Notes: a model not told the origin generated them from the letters alone. 64,000 nt of DNA from Halovenus aranensis (GCF_900100385.1 NZ_FNFC01000005.1:62001-126000); one strand, 5' to 3'; positions 1-9,837 are shown, counted from the stretch's first letter. Made by a program: numbers and translations.

Positions 1-510
1 GCCGAGTTCGCCGAGCGCGCCGAGTTCGTCCAGAAGTACGGCACCGGCTCCGTGCTCTCGCCGTTTGACGCCTACATGGTTCTCCGTGGACTGAAGACCC
101 TGCCAGCTCGGATGGAGCGACACCAGCGAAACGCTCTCGCCGTCGCAGAGTTCCTCGACGCCCACGCGGCGGTCGAGGCTGTCCACTACCCCGGTCTCCC
201 GACTCACCCCCAGCACGACCTCGCACGCGAACAGATGAGCGGCTTCGGCGGCATGCTCTCGTTCGAACTGGAGGGCGGCCACGAGGCGGCGGCGACGGCA
301 CTCGGTCACCTCGAGGAGATACAACTCGCCGTCAGCCTCGGCGGTGTCGAGTCCCTCATCGCACACGTCCCGTCGATGACCCACGCCTACCTCAGCGAGG
401 ACAAGCGCCGAGAGATGGACATCTCCGAGGGACTCGTCCGGATGTCAGTTGGTATCGAGAGTACCGAAGACATCATCCACGACCTCGAACGCGGCTTCGA
501 CCAGCTCTAG
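1..510 (+). CDS. Cys/Met-metabolism PLP-dependent enzyme, C-terminal part (cystathionine gamma-synthase/lyase type)
   Basis: The frame is open from the first base and ends at a TAG, giving the last 169 residues of a fold-type I PLP enzyme of trans-sulfuration. The motif GTGSVLSPFDAY followed by LRGLKTLPARMERHQ is the signature region after the PLP lysine in this family, and the stretch SLGGVESLIAHVPSMTHA, then VRMSVGIES, is the usual C-terminal substrate-carboxylate region. The PLP lysine lies upstream of the window, so gamma-synthase and gamma-lyase activity cannot be told apart. The next feature is a tRNA on the opposite strand. Confidence 0.9.
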   Translation, partial: AEFAERAEFVQKYGTGSVLSPFDAYMVLRGLKTLPARMERHQRNALAVAEFLDAHAAVEAVHYPGLPTHPQHDLAREQMSGFGGMLSFELEGGHEAAATALGHLEEIQLAVSLGGVESLIAHVPSMTHAYLSEDKRREMDISEGLVRMSVGIESTEDIIHDLERGFDQL

Positions 511-618
511 TGCGGGCGAGGTGCCAGAGAGTTCGTTTTACTCACCGTCTTCGCGCACAGCAGACAGTGCAATCGCCGGCAGAAATATGACAGCACGTGA
601 GCGTTCGGCGAGAAGTCA

Positions 619-691
619 CGCCGCCGCCAGGACTCGAACCTGGGACAACCACGTTAACAGCGTGGTGCTCTACCATCTGAGCTACGGCGGC
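619..691 (-). tRNA. tRNA-Asn (anticodon GTT)
   Basis: The complement folds into a full cloverleaf of 73 bases: acceptor GCCGCCG/CGGCGGC, D arm GCTC/GAGC, anticodon stem CCACG/CGTGG with loop CTGTTAA (anticodon GTT), T arm CCAGG-TTCGAGT-CCTGG and discriminator G, as expected for tRNA-Asn. No 3' CCA is encoded, so it must be added after transcription. The CCA-adding enzyme gene begins 90 bases away on the other strand. Confidence 0.97.
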
Positions 692-781
692 CCACTTCCC
701 GGTACAGCCATGAGTAAAATAGGCGTTTCGCTTCGGCCCCGCATCGACACGCTTTCACGTACTTGTCAGCAACGCCCCTGT

Positions 782-2152
782 ATGAGCGACGAGGACAGCG
801 CGTTCGATGCGGTTGTCGCAGACGTTGCCGAGCGGGTCGACCCCGACGGAGCCGAGCGTCAGGCGATGGAGGAGGCGGTTCAGCGGCTCAGAGAACGCAC
901 CGCAGCGGCGCTCTCGGAACTCCCCGTCGACGCCGAGGTCATGCAGGTAGGTTCGACCGCGCGGGACACCTGGCTCGCCGGCGAGCGCGATATCGACCTC
1001 TTCGTCTGCTTTCCAACTGCTATCGACAGCGACGAACTGGAACGGTACGGTCTCGATGTCGGCCACAGCGTCCTCCCCGACGGTCGCGAGGAGTTCGCCG
1101 AACACCCCTACGTCGTCGGCGAGGTCGACGGCTTCGACGTCGACCTCGTCCCGTGTTACGCCGTCGATTCGGCGAGTGACATTCGGTCCTCGGTCGACCG
1201 GACGCCATTCCACACCCGGTATCTCCGCGAGCGAATGACCCCCGCCCTCGCCAGCGACGTGCGCGTCTGCAAACAGTTCATGCGCGGCATCGGTGTCTAC
1301 GGCAGCGACCTGAAAACGAAGGGATTCTCGGGGTACCTGACCGAGCTGTTAGTCCTCGAACACGGCGGCTTTCGCGGACTCGTCGAGGCCGCCGCCGACT
1401 GGAGTCCGCCCGTCCGGTTCGACCCAGCAGACCACGGGACCGCCTCGTTTGCCGACCCGGTGGTCGTCATCGACCCGACCGACCCCGAGCGCAACGTCGC
1501 GGCCGTCCTCTCGCGCGAGAACGTCGCCCGGTTCCAGCATTTCGCCCGAGAGTTACTTGACGAGCCCCGCGACGGGCTCTTCCGCCGGGAGGAGGTCGAG
1601 CCGCTCTCGGCATCTGCGGTGCGGGAGAGGTTTACGACCCGCGGCACAACACCACTGGCGCTCCGTCTCGACCGCCCAGACATCGTCGAAGACCAGCTGT
1701 GGCCACAGCTCGAACGTTCCAAGGAAGGTATCGGCGACGAACTCGTCCGCCGCGGGTTCGATATCTTCCGGACCGACGCCTTCGCTGACGATGAGACGGT
1801 CGTCTTGCTGTTCGAGCTTGCCGTCGCCGAGCGGCCGGCAATCGAGCGCCACACCGGGCCGCCTGTCCACGTTCAGGCCCACGCAGGACGGTTCTACGAC
1901 GGCTACGCCGAAAGCGACGCATACGGCCCGTTCATCGAGGACGACCGGTACGTCGTCGAGCGCGAGCGAGCGTTTACCAGCGCAGCGTCGTTTCTCGACA
2001 GTGACGCGCTGTACGACGTAGCACTCGGCGCACACATCGAGTCAGCTATCGAAGACAGCTACGAGGTACTCGACAGCGACGACGTACCAGCTCTGGCCGA
2101 CCGGTTCGGCCGGGAGCTAGCCCGGTATCTCTCTCCGTCAGCTCGCGGGTGA
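782..2152 (+). CDS. cca: CCA-adding enzyme (archaeal class I CCA tRNA nucleotidyltransferase)
   Basis: Adds or repairs the 3' CCA of tRNAs with CTP and ATP and no template. The 456-residue product has the usual archaeal length. The nucleotidyltransferase core shows GS at residues 57-58 and the metal-binding D70xD72 (GERDIDLF), with a third acidic residue in the later FDVDLVPC strand. The ATG at 782 was chosen because a longer reading frame would run back through tRNA-Asn, while conserved sequence begins only here. The enzyme's neighbour tRNA-Asn lacks an encoded CCA. Confidence 0.95.
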   Translation: MSDEDSAFDAVVADVAERVDPDGAERQAMEEAVQRLRERTAAALSELPVDAEVMQVGSTARDTWLAGERDIDLFVCFPTAIDSDELERYGLDVGHSVLPDGREEFAEHPYVVGEVDGFDVDLVPCYAVDSASDIRSSVDRTPFHTRYLRERMTPALASDVRVCKQFMRGIGVYGSDLKTKGFSGYLTELLVLEHGGFRGLVEAAADWSPPVRFDPADHGTASFADPVVVIDPTDPERNVAAVLSRENVARFQHFARELLDEPRDGLFRREEVEPLSASAVRERFTTRGTTPLALRLDRPDIVEDQLWPQLERSKEGIGDELVRRGFDIFRTDAFADDETVVLLFELAVAERPAIERHTGPPVHVQAHAGRFYDGYAESDAYGPFIEDDRYVVERERAFTSAASFLDSDALYDVALGAHIESAIEDSYEVLDSDDVPALADRFGRELARYLSPSARG

Positions 2153-2156
2153 GTGC

Positions 2157-2885
2157 TCACAGGGGTTCTGTCGACTGACGGACGACGAGATACGCGGAGA
2201 CAGCCATCACGTTCACCGCTGGAATCACCGAGAGCGCGGCCCAGAGCAGCGGCCTGCCCTGCCAGTCGGTCGTCGTCCGGAGGTTCCAGGCGTCGAAGTA
2301 GAGAGAGACCGGCAAGACGAGAAACGTCGCGACCAGCCAGACGGCGACAAACGCCCGCGAGAACAGAGCTCCGCCGGCCTGAAATAGGCCACCCAGGAAG
2401 ATGAGCAGACTCGGGAGCAATCCGACGATGATGCCAGCGTACGCGCGGCCGTCGCCTCGTCGCTCCTCGCTGGGAACGACCGGCACGGCGTAGTCGTTCT
2501 CGACTGTCAAGAGGAGTTGGTTGTCTTCCAGGTCGGCAGCCTGGTCGAGCGAGCGCAGGTCCAGGAGTCGCCCCAGGCGGCTGTCGGTGTCGGACCGGGC
2601 GAAGTACGTCGTCGCCTCGCCCGCGGTCTGCTCGATATCGATGGTGAGCGCCAGCGCGTCCGCCGTTTGGCTCTCGGAGGGGAACTCAGCCGGTACCGCA
2701 GAGCCAGAAACGGAGGCGACATCGACGACCTCGCCGCGGAGTTTGCTCCCCTCGGGCAGCATGTCAAGTGCCTCCTCGATATCCGGCGGGGAGTCCGCCT
2801 CGGACTCGGCCTGTGGCTCCTCCGTGAGGTCCGGTCCAGGGCCAGCGTCGTCCTCGTGGGCCGTCTCGGTGTCGTCATCGTGCAC
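2157..2885 (-). CDS. Membrane protein of unknown function with acidic N-terminus
   Basis: 242 residues from a GTG start. The first 50 residues are rich in Asp, Glu and Pro and probably disordered. Residues of about 50-140 look like a soluble domain, and three hydrophobic segments follow near 148-172, 175-198 and 210-234. I recognise no catalytic motif. It is convergent with the CCA-adding enzyme (4 bases between the stops) and lies downstream of the DoxX-like gene on the same strand, so the two may be cotranscribed. Confidence 0.75.
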   Translation of the reverse strand: MHDDDTETAHEDDAGPGPDLTEEPQAESEADSPPDIEEALDMLPEGSKLRGEVVDVASVSGSAVPAEFPSESQTADALALTIDIEQTAGEATTYFARSDTDSRLGRLLDLRSLDQAADLEDNQLLLTVENDYAVPVVPSEERRGDGRAYAGIIVGLLPSLLIFLGGLFQAGGALFSRAFVAVWLVATFLVLPVSLYFDAWNLRTTTDWQGRPLLWAALSVIPAVNVMAVSAYLVVRQSTEPL

Positions 2886-2934
2886 AGCCTGGATTCGACA
2901 GGAGCGTAACTAAACGTGTCGCTTGGAACAGCCT

Positions 2935-3363
2935 TCACTCATCGGGAGCGGTGGCGGCTCGTTTCTCGGCGGACAGCCGTCCGACCAGGTCTCCCAGCGT
3001 GGGGTCCCAAGAGGAGTAGGGGCCAGTGCCAGCGACAGCGATACCCACAGCCGACACGAAGACAAGGACACTGAACGGGTTCGGTCCAGCCGCGACGATG
3101 GCGATTACCATCCCGACCGCGAGGCCACCCGCGCCGAGGCGACCGGCGATACCGAAGGTAATCGAGACGATGGCGACGAGTTCGACAATCCCCGTGAACG
3201 GAACGGCCAGTTCCGGGAACGGAAGGCCGTACCCCTCGAACGCGTCCACCCGGGCCGGGTACTCGGTGAACTTCCGGACGGCCGGATACGCGGTGAGGAC
3301 CACCGCAACAACCCGGAACACCACCGGAAGCCATCGGCTCAGCCCAGTCGGTTCGTTACGCAT
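2935..3363 (-). CDS. DoxX-like small membrane protein
   Basis: 142 residues with four hydrophobic segments and the DoxX/DoxD-like layout: a first helix, then KFTEYPARVDAFEGYGLP, the usual loop between helices one and two, then PFTGIVELVAIVSI. Members of this family are membrane proteins linked to quinone or sulfur redox in some archaea, but the role here is not shown. It starts with ATG and is divergent from the NMD3 gene. Confidence 0.75.
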   Translation of the reverse strand: MRNEPTGLSRWLPVVFRVVAVVLTAYPAVRKFTEYPARVDAFEGYGLPFPELAVPFTGIVELVAIVSITFGIAGRLGAGGLAVGMVIAIVAAGPNPFSVLVFVSAVGIAVAGTGPYSSWDPTLGDLVGRLSAEKRAATAPDE

Positions 3364-3569
3364 CGGTGGCCCTCCGGATATCGGTCGCCAGCGCTGTCGT
3401 GGTCGAGACGAACGTCGGTATTCTCATGACAATTATACGTCAGACGGCAACTATCCTATAGATTTCACCAATATGTTGGCGTCGGTTGGAATCCACGGCT
3501 GAGACAGGTGTGTGCCACATGGAGCGCGAAACGCGGCACTTACAAGCGGCAGCGGCCTACCGCGTATCA

Positions 3570-4661
3570 ATGAGCGGTTCTGGCGAGTTCTGCCCGCGGT
3601 GTGGCAACATTATCGAGCGCGAAGACACACTCTCCCGAGAGGGGGTCGACAGCGCGCTCTGTGACGCCTGCTACATCGACGAGTACGACCTCGTCGACGC
3701 CCCCGACCGCGTCCAGGTTCGGGTCTGTTCACAGTGTGGGGCCGTCCACCGGGGGAACCGGTGGGTGGATGTCGGAGCAGAGGATTACACCGATATCGCT
3801 ATCGACGCCGTGACAGAGGCGCTGTCAGTCCACGTCGACGCGACGAGCATCTCCTGGCAAGTCGCCCCCGAGCAGGTCGACGAGACGACCATCCGGATGC
3901 ACTGCCAGTTCTCGGGCGTGCTCCGAGAGACGCCGGTCGCCGAGGAGGTTGTGGTTCCGGTGAAACTCAGCCGGGAGACCTGTGAGCGCTGTGGCCGTAT
4001 CGCAGGCGGCTCGTACGCCAGCGTCGTTCAGGTCCGCTCGACAGAGCGGGACCCGAGCGAAGAGGAGACCGACCGCGCCGCCGAGATTGCACACGAACTG
4101 GTGGCCGAACTCGAGGACAAAGGCGACCGGGAAGCGTTCGTCACCGAGGTTTCGGACGTAGCTGGCGGGCTCGATATCAAGCTGTCGACTAACCGCCTCG
4201 GCGAACAGGTCGCTCGACGCATCGTCCGGGATTTTGGCGGGTCCTACAGCGATTACGAGACGCTGGTCACCGAAGACGCCGACGGCAACGAAGTCTACCG
4301 GGTCACCTACGCGGTCCATCTCCCGCCGTACCGGCCGGGCGAGGTCATCTCGCCCGGCGACGAAGACCCGGTACTCGTCGAGAGCGTCCGGGGAAACCTC
4401 AAGGGGACGCGCCTGACCACGGGCGAGGACTACGAGGCCAACTACGAGGACGGCGACGCCCCCGACGCCGACCGACTCGGAACGGCCGACGACGGCGAGG
4501 AGACGACGCTGGTCGCGGTCACCGACGAACACGCCGTGCAGGTGCTCCATCCACGTACCTACGAGACCGAAAGCGTCGCCCGGCCCGACTACCTCGACCC
4601 TGACGCCGAGACCGTCAGCGTCATTGACACGCGCGAGGGGTTGTTCGTGTTGCCAACGTAA
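3570..4661 (+). CDS. NMD3-family ribosome-associated zinc protein
   Basis: 363-residue archaeal homologue of eukaryotic NMD3, the adaptor for 60S subunit export; in archaea it is thought to act on the large ribosomal subunit. N-terminal zinc ribbons are visible as FCPRCG, LCDACY, VCSQCG and ETCERCGRI, followed by the beta-rich NMD3 domains, including HLPPYRPGEVISPGD. The ATG at 3570 is preferred over an upstream in-frame ATG at 3519: the family begins at the first zinc ribbon, and a TATA-like element (CTTACAAG) lies about 28 bases upstream, consistent with a leaderless message. Confidence 0.9.
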   Translation: MSGSGEFCPRCGNIIEREDTLSREGVDSALCDACYIDEYDLVDAPDRVQVRVCSQCGAVHRGNRWVDVGAEDYTDIAIDAVTEALSVHVDATSISWQVAPEQVDETTIRMHCQFSGVLRETPVAEEVVVPVKLSRETCERCGRIAGGSYASVVQVRSTERDPSEEETDRAAEIAHELVAELEDKGDREAFVTEVSDVAGGLDIKLSTNRLGEQVARRIVRDFGGSYSDYETLVTEDADGNEVYRVTYAVHLPPYRPGEVISPGDEDPVLVESVRGNLKGTRLTTGEDYEANYEDGDAPDADRLGTADDGEETTLVAVTDEHAVQVLHPRTYETESVARPDYLDPDAETVSVIDTREGLFVLPT

Positions 4662-4755
4662 TCGAAACCGCAGACAGGCCCGGTAACAATCGCTTCGGAG
4701 TCACAACTGCCAGAAAGAGAAATCAAAACCCTGCTGTTCGGTCGACGCAGCGATG

Positions 4756-5163
4756 TCAGGAACTCCGCTCGCGCTGGAGTTCGCGGTCGATACTGTCGAT
4801 GTCGCCGTCGTCGTCCATCTGGCGTTCGAGTTCGCGTTCGAGTTCTGCCTCAGAAATTTCGCCGTTGGCGTACCGCGTCTGTACGTCGTCGACTCCGCTG
4901 TCTGTCCTACTGTACTCGGTGTCGCGGGACAGCGACGTGGTCCGTGAGCCGCCGTAGTCGGCGGTCTCGTCGTCGCCGCTGACCAGCCCGTACAGCCGAT
5001 ATGCGCCGTACAGGAGACCGCCAACGACAGCGAGTGTCACGGCGGTCGTCGCGAGCCACCAGAGGAAGCCGATGGCGGCGAACACCGCCGAAACAACGAT
5101 GTTGACCGCTGCCAGCGCCACCACAGCCAGCACCAGCCAGAGGATGATTTTTCCCGTGTCCAT
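4756..5163 (-). CDS. Membrane-anchored SHOCT-domain protein
   Basis: 135 residues. Two hydrophobic helices occupy about residues 5-60, followed by a polar linker and a C-terminal SHOCT-like helix-turn-helix (RYANGEISEAELERELER), a short oligomerisation module common in haloarchaeal membrane proteins. The start at 5163 (MDTGKI) was preferred to a GTG three codons upstream because the hydrophobic segment follows directly. Confidence 0.75.
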   Translation of the reverse strand: MDTGKIILWLVLAVVALAAVNIVVSAVFAAIGFLWWLATTAVTLAVVGGLLYGAYRLYGLVSGDDETADYGGSRTTSLSRDTEYSRTDSGVDDVQTRYANGEISEAELERELERQMDDDGDIDSIDRELQRERSS

Positions 5164-5282
5164 AACCCACATTAGAGCGGCACGCGCAAAAAACGTGCGC
5201 CACCATTTCCGGCACTGTCGTGTCTCGGGAGCGACTGCGCCGAGGGGTGTCGTTCTTGTGTGTCGCCGCCGTTGGTCCGCCC

Positions 5283-6638
5283 GTGGCGACGGTTAGACTC
5301 GCTTTCGAGGAGGGGTCGATTCGTATCGAGAGCGACGCCGATATCGAGGCGGCGCTCGGGTCAGTGCCCGACGTGCAACCGGACCCCCGGACGGAGAGCT
5401 ACCGCGCACCGGCGTTCCGGTACGCCGCGGTGTGTGAGGCGCTGTCGACACGCGAGTTGGCTGTCGACGACAGGGTCCTCGACCTGCCGTCGCTGTCGCT
5501 GGCGTCGAGCTACCGGCTTCGTGACTATCAGCAAGAGGCACTCGATGACTGGCGCGCGGCCGGCGACCGCGGCGTTCTCGAACTGCCGACCGGGAGCGGA
5601 AAGACGGTCATCGGCCTCGGCGCAATCGAGGCCCTCGACACACCCACGCTGGTCGTTGTCCCGACAATCGACCTGTTGACACAGTGGGAAGACGAGCTTG
5701 CGGCCGAGTTCGACGCCCCGATTGGTCGCCTCGGCAGCGGCGAGCAGCGCGTCGAGAACGTGACCGTTGCCACCTACGACTCGGCGTATCTCCGGGCGGA
5801 CGAACTCGGCGACCGCTTCGGGCTCGTCGTCTTCGACGAGGTCCATCACCTCGGCGGCGAAGGCTACCGGGATATCGCCCGCCTGCTCGCCGCCCCGGCC
5901 CGCCTCGGCCTGACGGCGACCTTCGAGCGCCCGGACGGCGCACACGAGGTGATAGCGGAACTGCTCGGCACGCTGGTCACCCGACGTTCTGTCGAGGAGT
6001 TGGCGGGAGACCATCTCGCAGACTACGACATCAAGCGCATCGAAGTCAGTCTGACACCCGACGAGCGCGAGGTTTACGAGCGCCACCAGTCCGTGTTCAC
6101 CGACTACCTCGCCAGTTCGAACATCACGCTCCGGAGCCCCAGCGACTACCAGGAACTGGTCAAACGCTCCGGGACAGACCCCCGAGCGCGGGAGGCGCTC
6201 CTTGCGAAACAGCGCGCCCGCGAAGTGATGATGAACGCCGAGGGGAAAATCACCAGGCTCGCCGAGATTCTCGACCGCCACAGAGACGACCGCGTTCTCG
6301 TTTTTACCGCACACACCGAGTTGGTTTATCGCCTCTCCGAGCGGTTCCTGCTGCCCGCGATTACCCACGAGACAGGGGCGGCCGAGCGTCGCGAGATTCT
6401 GGACCGCTTTCGCGAAGGCGAGTACTCGCGTGTCGTCACGGCAAACGTCCTCGACGAGGGTGTCGACGTGCCCGACGCAAACGTCGCCGTCCTGCTGTCC
6501 GGTTCGGGGAGTGAGCGGGAGTTCACACAGCGACTCGGTCGGATTCTCCGGCCGACCGACGACGGCAGTCGCGCGCTGTTGTACGAACTCGTCACCGAGG
6601 AGACCGCAGAGGAACGGGTCGCGCAACGGCGGCGGTGA
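5283..6638 (+). CDS. XPB/Rad25-like superfamily 2 DNA helicase
   Basis: ATP-dependent DNA helicase related to archaeal XPB, acting in repair or DNA opening. With the GTG at 5283 the protein has 451 residues: an N-terminal damage-recognition-like domain (1-75), Walker A LPTGSGKT at 101-108, Walker B DEVH at 185-188, LGLTATFERPDG as motif III, and FTQRLGRILRP as motif VI. A longer GTG start at 5220 is possible but adds unrelated sequence. Archaeal XPB normally sits next to its nuclease partner Bax1; here a Bax1 homologue is encoded about 31 kb away at 37965. Confidence 0.88.
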   Translation: MATVRLAFEEGSIRIESDADIEAALGSVPDVQPDPRTESYRAPAFRYAAVCEALSTRELAVDDRVLDLPSLSLASSYRLRDYQQEALDDWRAAGDRGVLELPTGSGKTVIGLGAIEALDTPTLVVVPTIDLLTQWEDELAAEFDAPIGRLGSGEQRVENVTVATYDSAYLRADELGDRFGLVVFDEVHHLGGEGYRDIARLLAAPARLGLTATFERPDGAHEVIAELLGTLVTRRSVEELAGDHLADYDIKRIEVSLTPDEREVYERHQSVFTDYLASSNITLRSPSDYQELVKRSGTDPRAREALLAKQRAREVMMNAEGKITRLAEILDRHRDDRVLVFTAHTELVYRLSERFLLPAITHETGAAERREILDRFREGEYSRVVTANVLDEGVDVPDANVAVLLSGSGSEREFTQRLGRILRPTDDGSRALLYELVTEETAEERVAQRRR

Positions 6639-6661
6639 CTGTCGGCCCGTCCCGAGTCAGG

Positions 6662-6925
6662 TCACTCGAACAGCCCTTCTTGGCGGAATCCGGTCATCAG
6701 GTCGTCGATAAGTGCCTCGGCCGTCTCGTAGGGGTAGTCCTGGTAGTCGGCGTACGCCGAGCCAAACTCCATGACACCGACGCTCACGTCGTCTGCGTCG
6801 AAGGTCGTACTCGGACCCTCCGGGAGGACAGAAGTCAGTTCCATCGGCTCCTCGACAGGGTACTCTGCCTGTTCGAACACTTCCTCTAGCTCCGCTCTGA
6901 GTTTCTCGGCAGTCGTCGCTGTCAT
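6662..6925 (-). CDS. MTH865-like small protein
   Basis: 87 residues. The pattern EVFEQAEYPVEEPMEL, then LPEGPSTTFDADDVSVGVMEF, then YPYETAEALIDDLM matches the MTH865-like EF-hand-related family of small archaeal proteins, whose function is unknown. The ATG at 6925 is preceded by a run of A residues on its strand. A longer frame exists upstream but would run into the divergent RDD gene. Confidence 0.8.
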   Translation of the reverse strand: MTATTAEKLRAELEEVFEQAEYPVEEPMELTSVLPEGPSTTFDADDVSVGVMEFGSAYADYQDYPYETAEALIDDLMTGFRQEGLFE

Positions 6926-6982
6926 ATGTGTTTTTTTGCAGGAGAGAACAAAAGGGGCCGGGGTAGGCAGGCGAATGCCTAA

Positions 6983-7423
6983 TTGAGTCGAGACCAATCC
7001 TCTGGTGTGGTCGAGCCAGCATCGCTTCGCAGTCGAACGCCCGCGTTTCTCTGTGACCAGGCTATCGTGTTGGTGCTCGGTGTCGTCCCGACAGTCGCCG
7101 CCGGTGTACCACTCGCCGACATCGTCGACCCTGGCACGACCCGCCGACAGGTGTTCGTCCTCTTGATGGGCATCGCGTTCGTCTACCACTTCGTCCTGGA
7201 ATGGCAGACTGGGACGACCGTCGGAAAACGCCTGCTCGGGCTCGGTGTCCGCCGGGACGACGGAACCGCGATCGGTGTCGGCGAGTCGTTCGTCCGGAAC
7301 GCGCTACGACTCATCGACGGCCTCGGTTACTGGGGGGTGGCGGTCGCTATCATCCTGGTCCGCGGCGACGGGAAACGACTCGGGGACGTGTTCGGCCGAA
7401 CACTCGTCGTCTCGGTAGCGTAA
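6983..7423 (+). CDS. RDD-family membrane protein
   Basis: 146 residues with three hydrophobic helices. The second half carries the RDD signature TVGKRLLGLGVRRDDGTAIG followed by VRNALRLIDGLGYW. The founding feature (Arg-Asp-Asp in helix 1) is partly kept as LCDQAIV. Possible roles include ion or osmolyte transport, unproven. The start is a TTG at 6983; a GTG at 7007 is a reasonable alternative and would remove eight residues. Confidence 0.75.
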   Translation: MSRDQSSGVVEPASLRSRTPAFLCDQAIVLVLGVVPTVAAGVPLADIVDPGTTRRQVFVLLMGIAFVYHFVLEWQTGTTVGKRLLGLGVRRDDGTAIGVGESFVRNALRLIDGLGYWGVAVAIILVRGDGKRLGDVFGRTLVVSVA

Positions 7424-7507
7424 CCCCCGGCCACGCGAGGGAGGCTTCGGCGGTACTGTCTGAACGAGCGTGACGTTGATGTGGTCGGCCGCCGTTGACT
7501 CCGGAAC

Positions 7508-8728
7508 ATGACCGGTACGAAGGCCCCGACTGGGCCGTACACGACACGATTCGAGGCGGTCGTCGAACAGGTCAGCGACCGAGCGGTCGTTCTCGACGAA
7601 ACCTACTTCTACGCAGAGGGAGGCGGACAGCCTGCCGACCGCGGGACACTCGCGGGCTACGAGGTGACAGACGTACAGCACGCGGACGACGGTGTCGTAC
7701 ACACGCTGGCCGAGACGCCGGACGTGACGGCTGGCGAGGCCGTCGCCGGCTGTATCGACGAGTCGTTTCGGCGGTACTGCATGCGGGCGCACACAGCCAG
7801 TCACGTCGTCTACGGTGCTGGCCGCCGGTTACTCGACGACTTCGGCTACGGCGGGTTCGACATCTCGCCCGAAAAGGTGCGCGTCGATTTCACGACGACG
7901 ACAGACATCGACGACGGAGTGTTGCTCGAACTGGAGCGACTGGTAAACCAGGCCGTCTGGGAGTCACGGCCGGTTTCCTGGGAGACACGGCCGACTGCAG
8001 ACGCACTCGAACTGGCCGAAATCGCGTTCAACACCAAGACAGAGGAGGGTATCGACGGCGAGACGGTCCGCGTCGTGACCGTCGGTGGCACCGACGGCAA
8101 CGGCGACCCCTGGGACGTGGCCGCCTGTGGCGGCACGCACGTCGAGAACACACGAGAGATTGGACCCGTGACGGTTCTGGAGCGGTCGAATCCGGGGGAG
8201 GGGATGACACGCGTCGAGTTCGCTGTCGGTCGGCCGGCAATCGAGCGGCGTATCGAGGAGAAAGCAGCCGCGTTCGAGGCGGCCGCCGCTGCCGAGACGA
8301 ACATCGCTACGCTCCCGGAGCATGTCCAGAGCCTGCACTCTGACATTGCAGCACTCGAATCAGAGCAGGCGAAACTCAGGGAGCAACTCGCAAAACGCCG
8401 CATCGACGAGCTTCGAGACGAGGTAGTCGAGCGCGACGGCGGGGCGTGGCTGGCCGGGACAGTCGAGGAGATGGGACCGAACGACCTCAGCGAGACGGCC
8501 GCCGAGATGGCCGGTGAGGCCGCCGATGTCGTCGCGCTGGCCGGACGCGACGGCCGAACGTTCGTGGCAGTTGCCGCCGCCGACGGATTTGACGCCGGTG
8601 CTATCGTCGAGGACGTAACAGACGAGTTCGGCGGTGGCGGCGGCGGCAGCGCCGATACGGCACAGGGTGGCGGTATCGATGCCGCGCCAGAGAGGGTCGT
8701 CGCATCGCTCCGCGAGAGTAGCGACTAG
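7508..8728 (+). CDS. AlaX-type alanyl-tRNA editing protein with DHHA1 domain
   Basis: 406 residues. It contains the AlaRS-like editing domain that hydrolyses Ser- or Gly-tRNA(Ala) and lacks the synthetase catalytic core. Zinc ligands are visible in RAHTASHVVYG and in ACGGTHVENTREIG. The N-terminus has the typical DETYFYAEGGGQPADRG. A coiled region of about 265-305 leads to a C-terminal DHHA1 domain ending with a glycine run and DTAQGGGI. This is the long AlaX class. The ATG at 7508 matches the family start. Confidence 0.92.
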   Translation: MTGTKAPTGPYTTRFEAVVEQVSDRAVVLDETYFYAEGGGQPADRGTLAGYEVTDVQHADDGVVHTLAETPDVTAGEAVAGCIDESFRRYCMRAHTASHVVYGAGRRLLDDFGYGGFDISPEKVRVDFTTTTDIDDGVLLELERLVNQAVWESRPVSWETRPTADALELAEIAFNTKTEEGIDGETVRVVTVGGTDGNGDPWDVAACGGTHVENTREIGPVTVLERSNPGEGMTRVEFAVGRPAIERRIEEKAAAFEAAAAAETNIATLPEHVQSLHSDIAALESEQAKLREQLAKRRIDELRDEVVERDGGAWLAGTVEEMGPNDLSETAAEMAGEAADVVALAGRDGRTFVAVAAADGFDAGAIVEDVTDEFGGGGGGSADTAQGGGIDAAPERVVASLRESSD

Positions 8729-8828
8729 CCATCACAGACACGACTACGACGGCAGGACGAGTCGAGCCACCACACACCGTAGAGTTCGTGTCTCCGCGAC
8801 GCCAGCGTGAGTCAGCAGGGCCGCGTCG

Positions 8829-9761
8829 TCACTCCTCGCCGTTCAGCTCGCCTTTCAGCTGGCCGAACTCGGCGACGCGCTCGGCGTGGGCGTTGTGCTG
8901 GTGGATGGACTCGTCGTTTGACTGTTTCATCGTCACGACGGCCTCGTCAGGCAGGTCCGGGAACTCCGTGACAACGCCTTCGGCCATCGAACGAACGCAG
9001 TCCTCGACGAACTTCGCGTCGCTGTGTGCGTCGTAGGTCATGTGGTCCTCGTCGGGCCGTTTGGCGAGGTTGTAGATGCGCGCGCTCATCGAGTCCCGAG
9101 CCACGTCGATGAGGTCGCGCAGGTCGACCTCCGGCGCCCCCGGGCTCTCGATAGTGACCGTCGCGTGGCCGCGCTGTGAGTGGCCCGGCTGGGGCACCTC
9201 GTCGAGGAACTGCTCGACCGTCTCGTCATCGACGCCCAGGGCATCGAGCGTCTCGCGGGCGCGGCTGGCAGACATCCCTTGCGAGCAGGGACAGACCGTC
9301 ATACCGGTGACAGTGACACCGATTTTCTCGGTCGTCCCCTCCTCGGTCGCGGTCGCTGCCGCGGTGACATCCGCAGAGTGCTGTGTCTCTCGGTCTGTCG
9401 CCGGCGTCTCCTCGCGGACGATGTACTCGGCTTCCATCTGCACCTCGGTTTTCGTCGTGTACTCGTGTTTGTCGAGCAGTCGCTCGGCAACGTCGCCACA
9501 AACATCCTCGATACGGTAGGTCGGTTCACTGACCGCATCTTCGAGCGTCTCGTCGACAACCTCCATGTTCCGGCTCATGTCAGCCCCCTTCCGCCAGGAC
9601 GGCAAGTCGACGTAGACGTCGAACTCCGCCATGAGAACGATAGGACGCTTCTCGGGCCGCGCGACTTTCACGAGCTTCTCGACACCCGTGACGCCAACCC
9701 GATTCAGCCCGACAGTAACGTCGGGACTGTCGGCTTGTACGTCCGGTAATTGTTGACTCAT
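8829..9761 (-). CDS. mptA: GTP cyclohydrolase MptA (type IB, COG1469)
   Basis: 310 residues. Catalyses the first step of archaeal pterin synthesis, GTP to 7,8-dihydroneopterin 2',3'-cyclic phosphate, feeding tetrahydrofolate or methanopterin-type cofactors. Recognisable family segments are [12 protein letters not shown] near the start, [14 protein letters not shown], and the metal-site region [10 protein letters not shown] around residue 157, followed by [10 protein letters not shown]. Length and order match archaeal MptA. The ATG at 9761 fits the family start. Confidence 0.93.
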   Translation of the reverse strand: MSQQLPDVQADSPDVTVGLNRVGVTGVEKLVKVARPEKRPIVLMAEFDVYVDLPSWRKGADMSRNMEVVDETLEDAVSEPTYRIEDVCGDVAERLLDKHEYTTKTEVQMEAEYIVREETPATDRETQHSADVTAAATATEEGTTEKIGVTVTGMTVCPCSQGMSASRARETLDALGVDDETVEQFLDEVPQPGHSQRGHATVTIESPGAPEVDLRDLIDVARDSMSARIYNLAKRPDEDHMTYDAHSDAKFVEDCVRSMAEGVVTEFPDLPDEAVVTMKQSNDESIHQHNAHAERVAEFGQLKGELNGEE

Positions 9762-9837
9762 CGGGCCGGCCTAGGGAAAAGGGTAGGTTAGTGCTTTCGG
9801 TACCGGGGAAACAGACGAGAGCGGTCGCTTGGGGGCG

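Noticed and set aside
449-781. N-terminal extension of the CCA-adding enzyme frame
   Set aside because: It would run antisense through tRNA-Asn and overlap the preceding gene; conserved sequence starts at 782.
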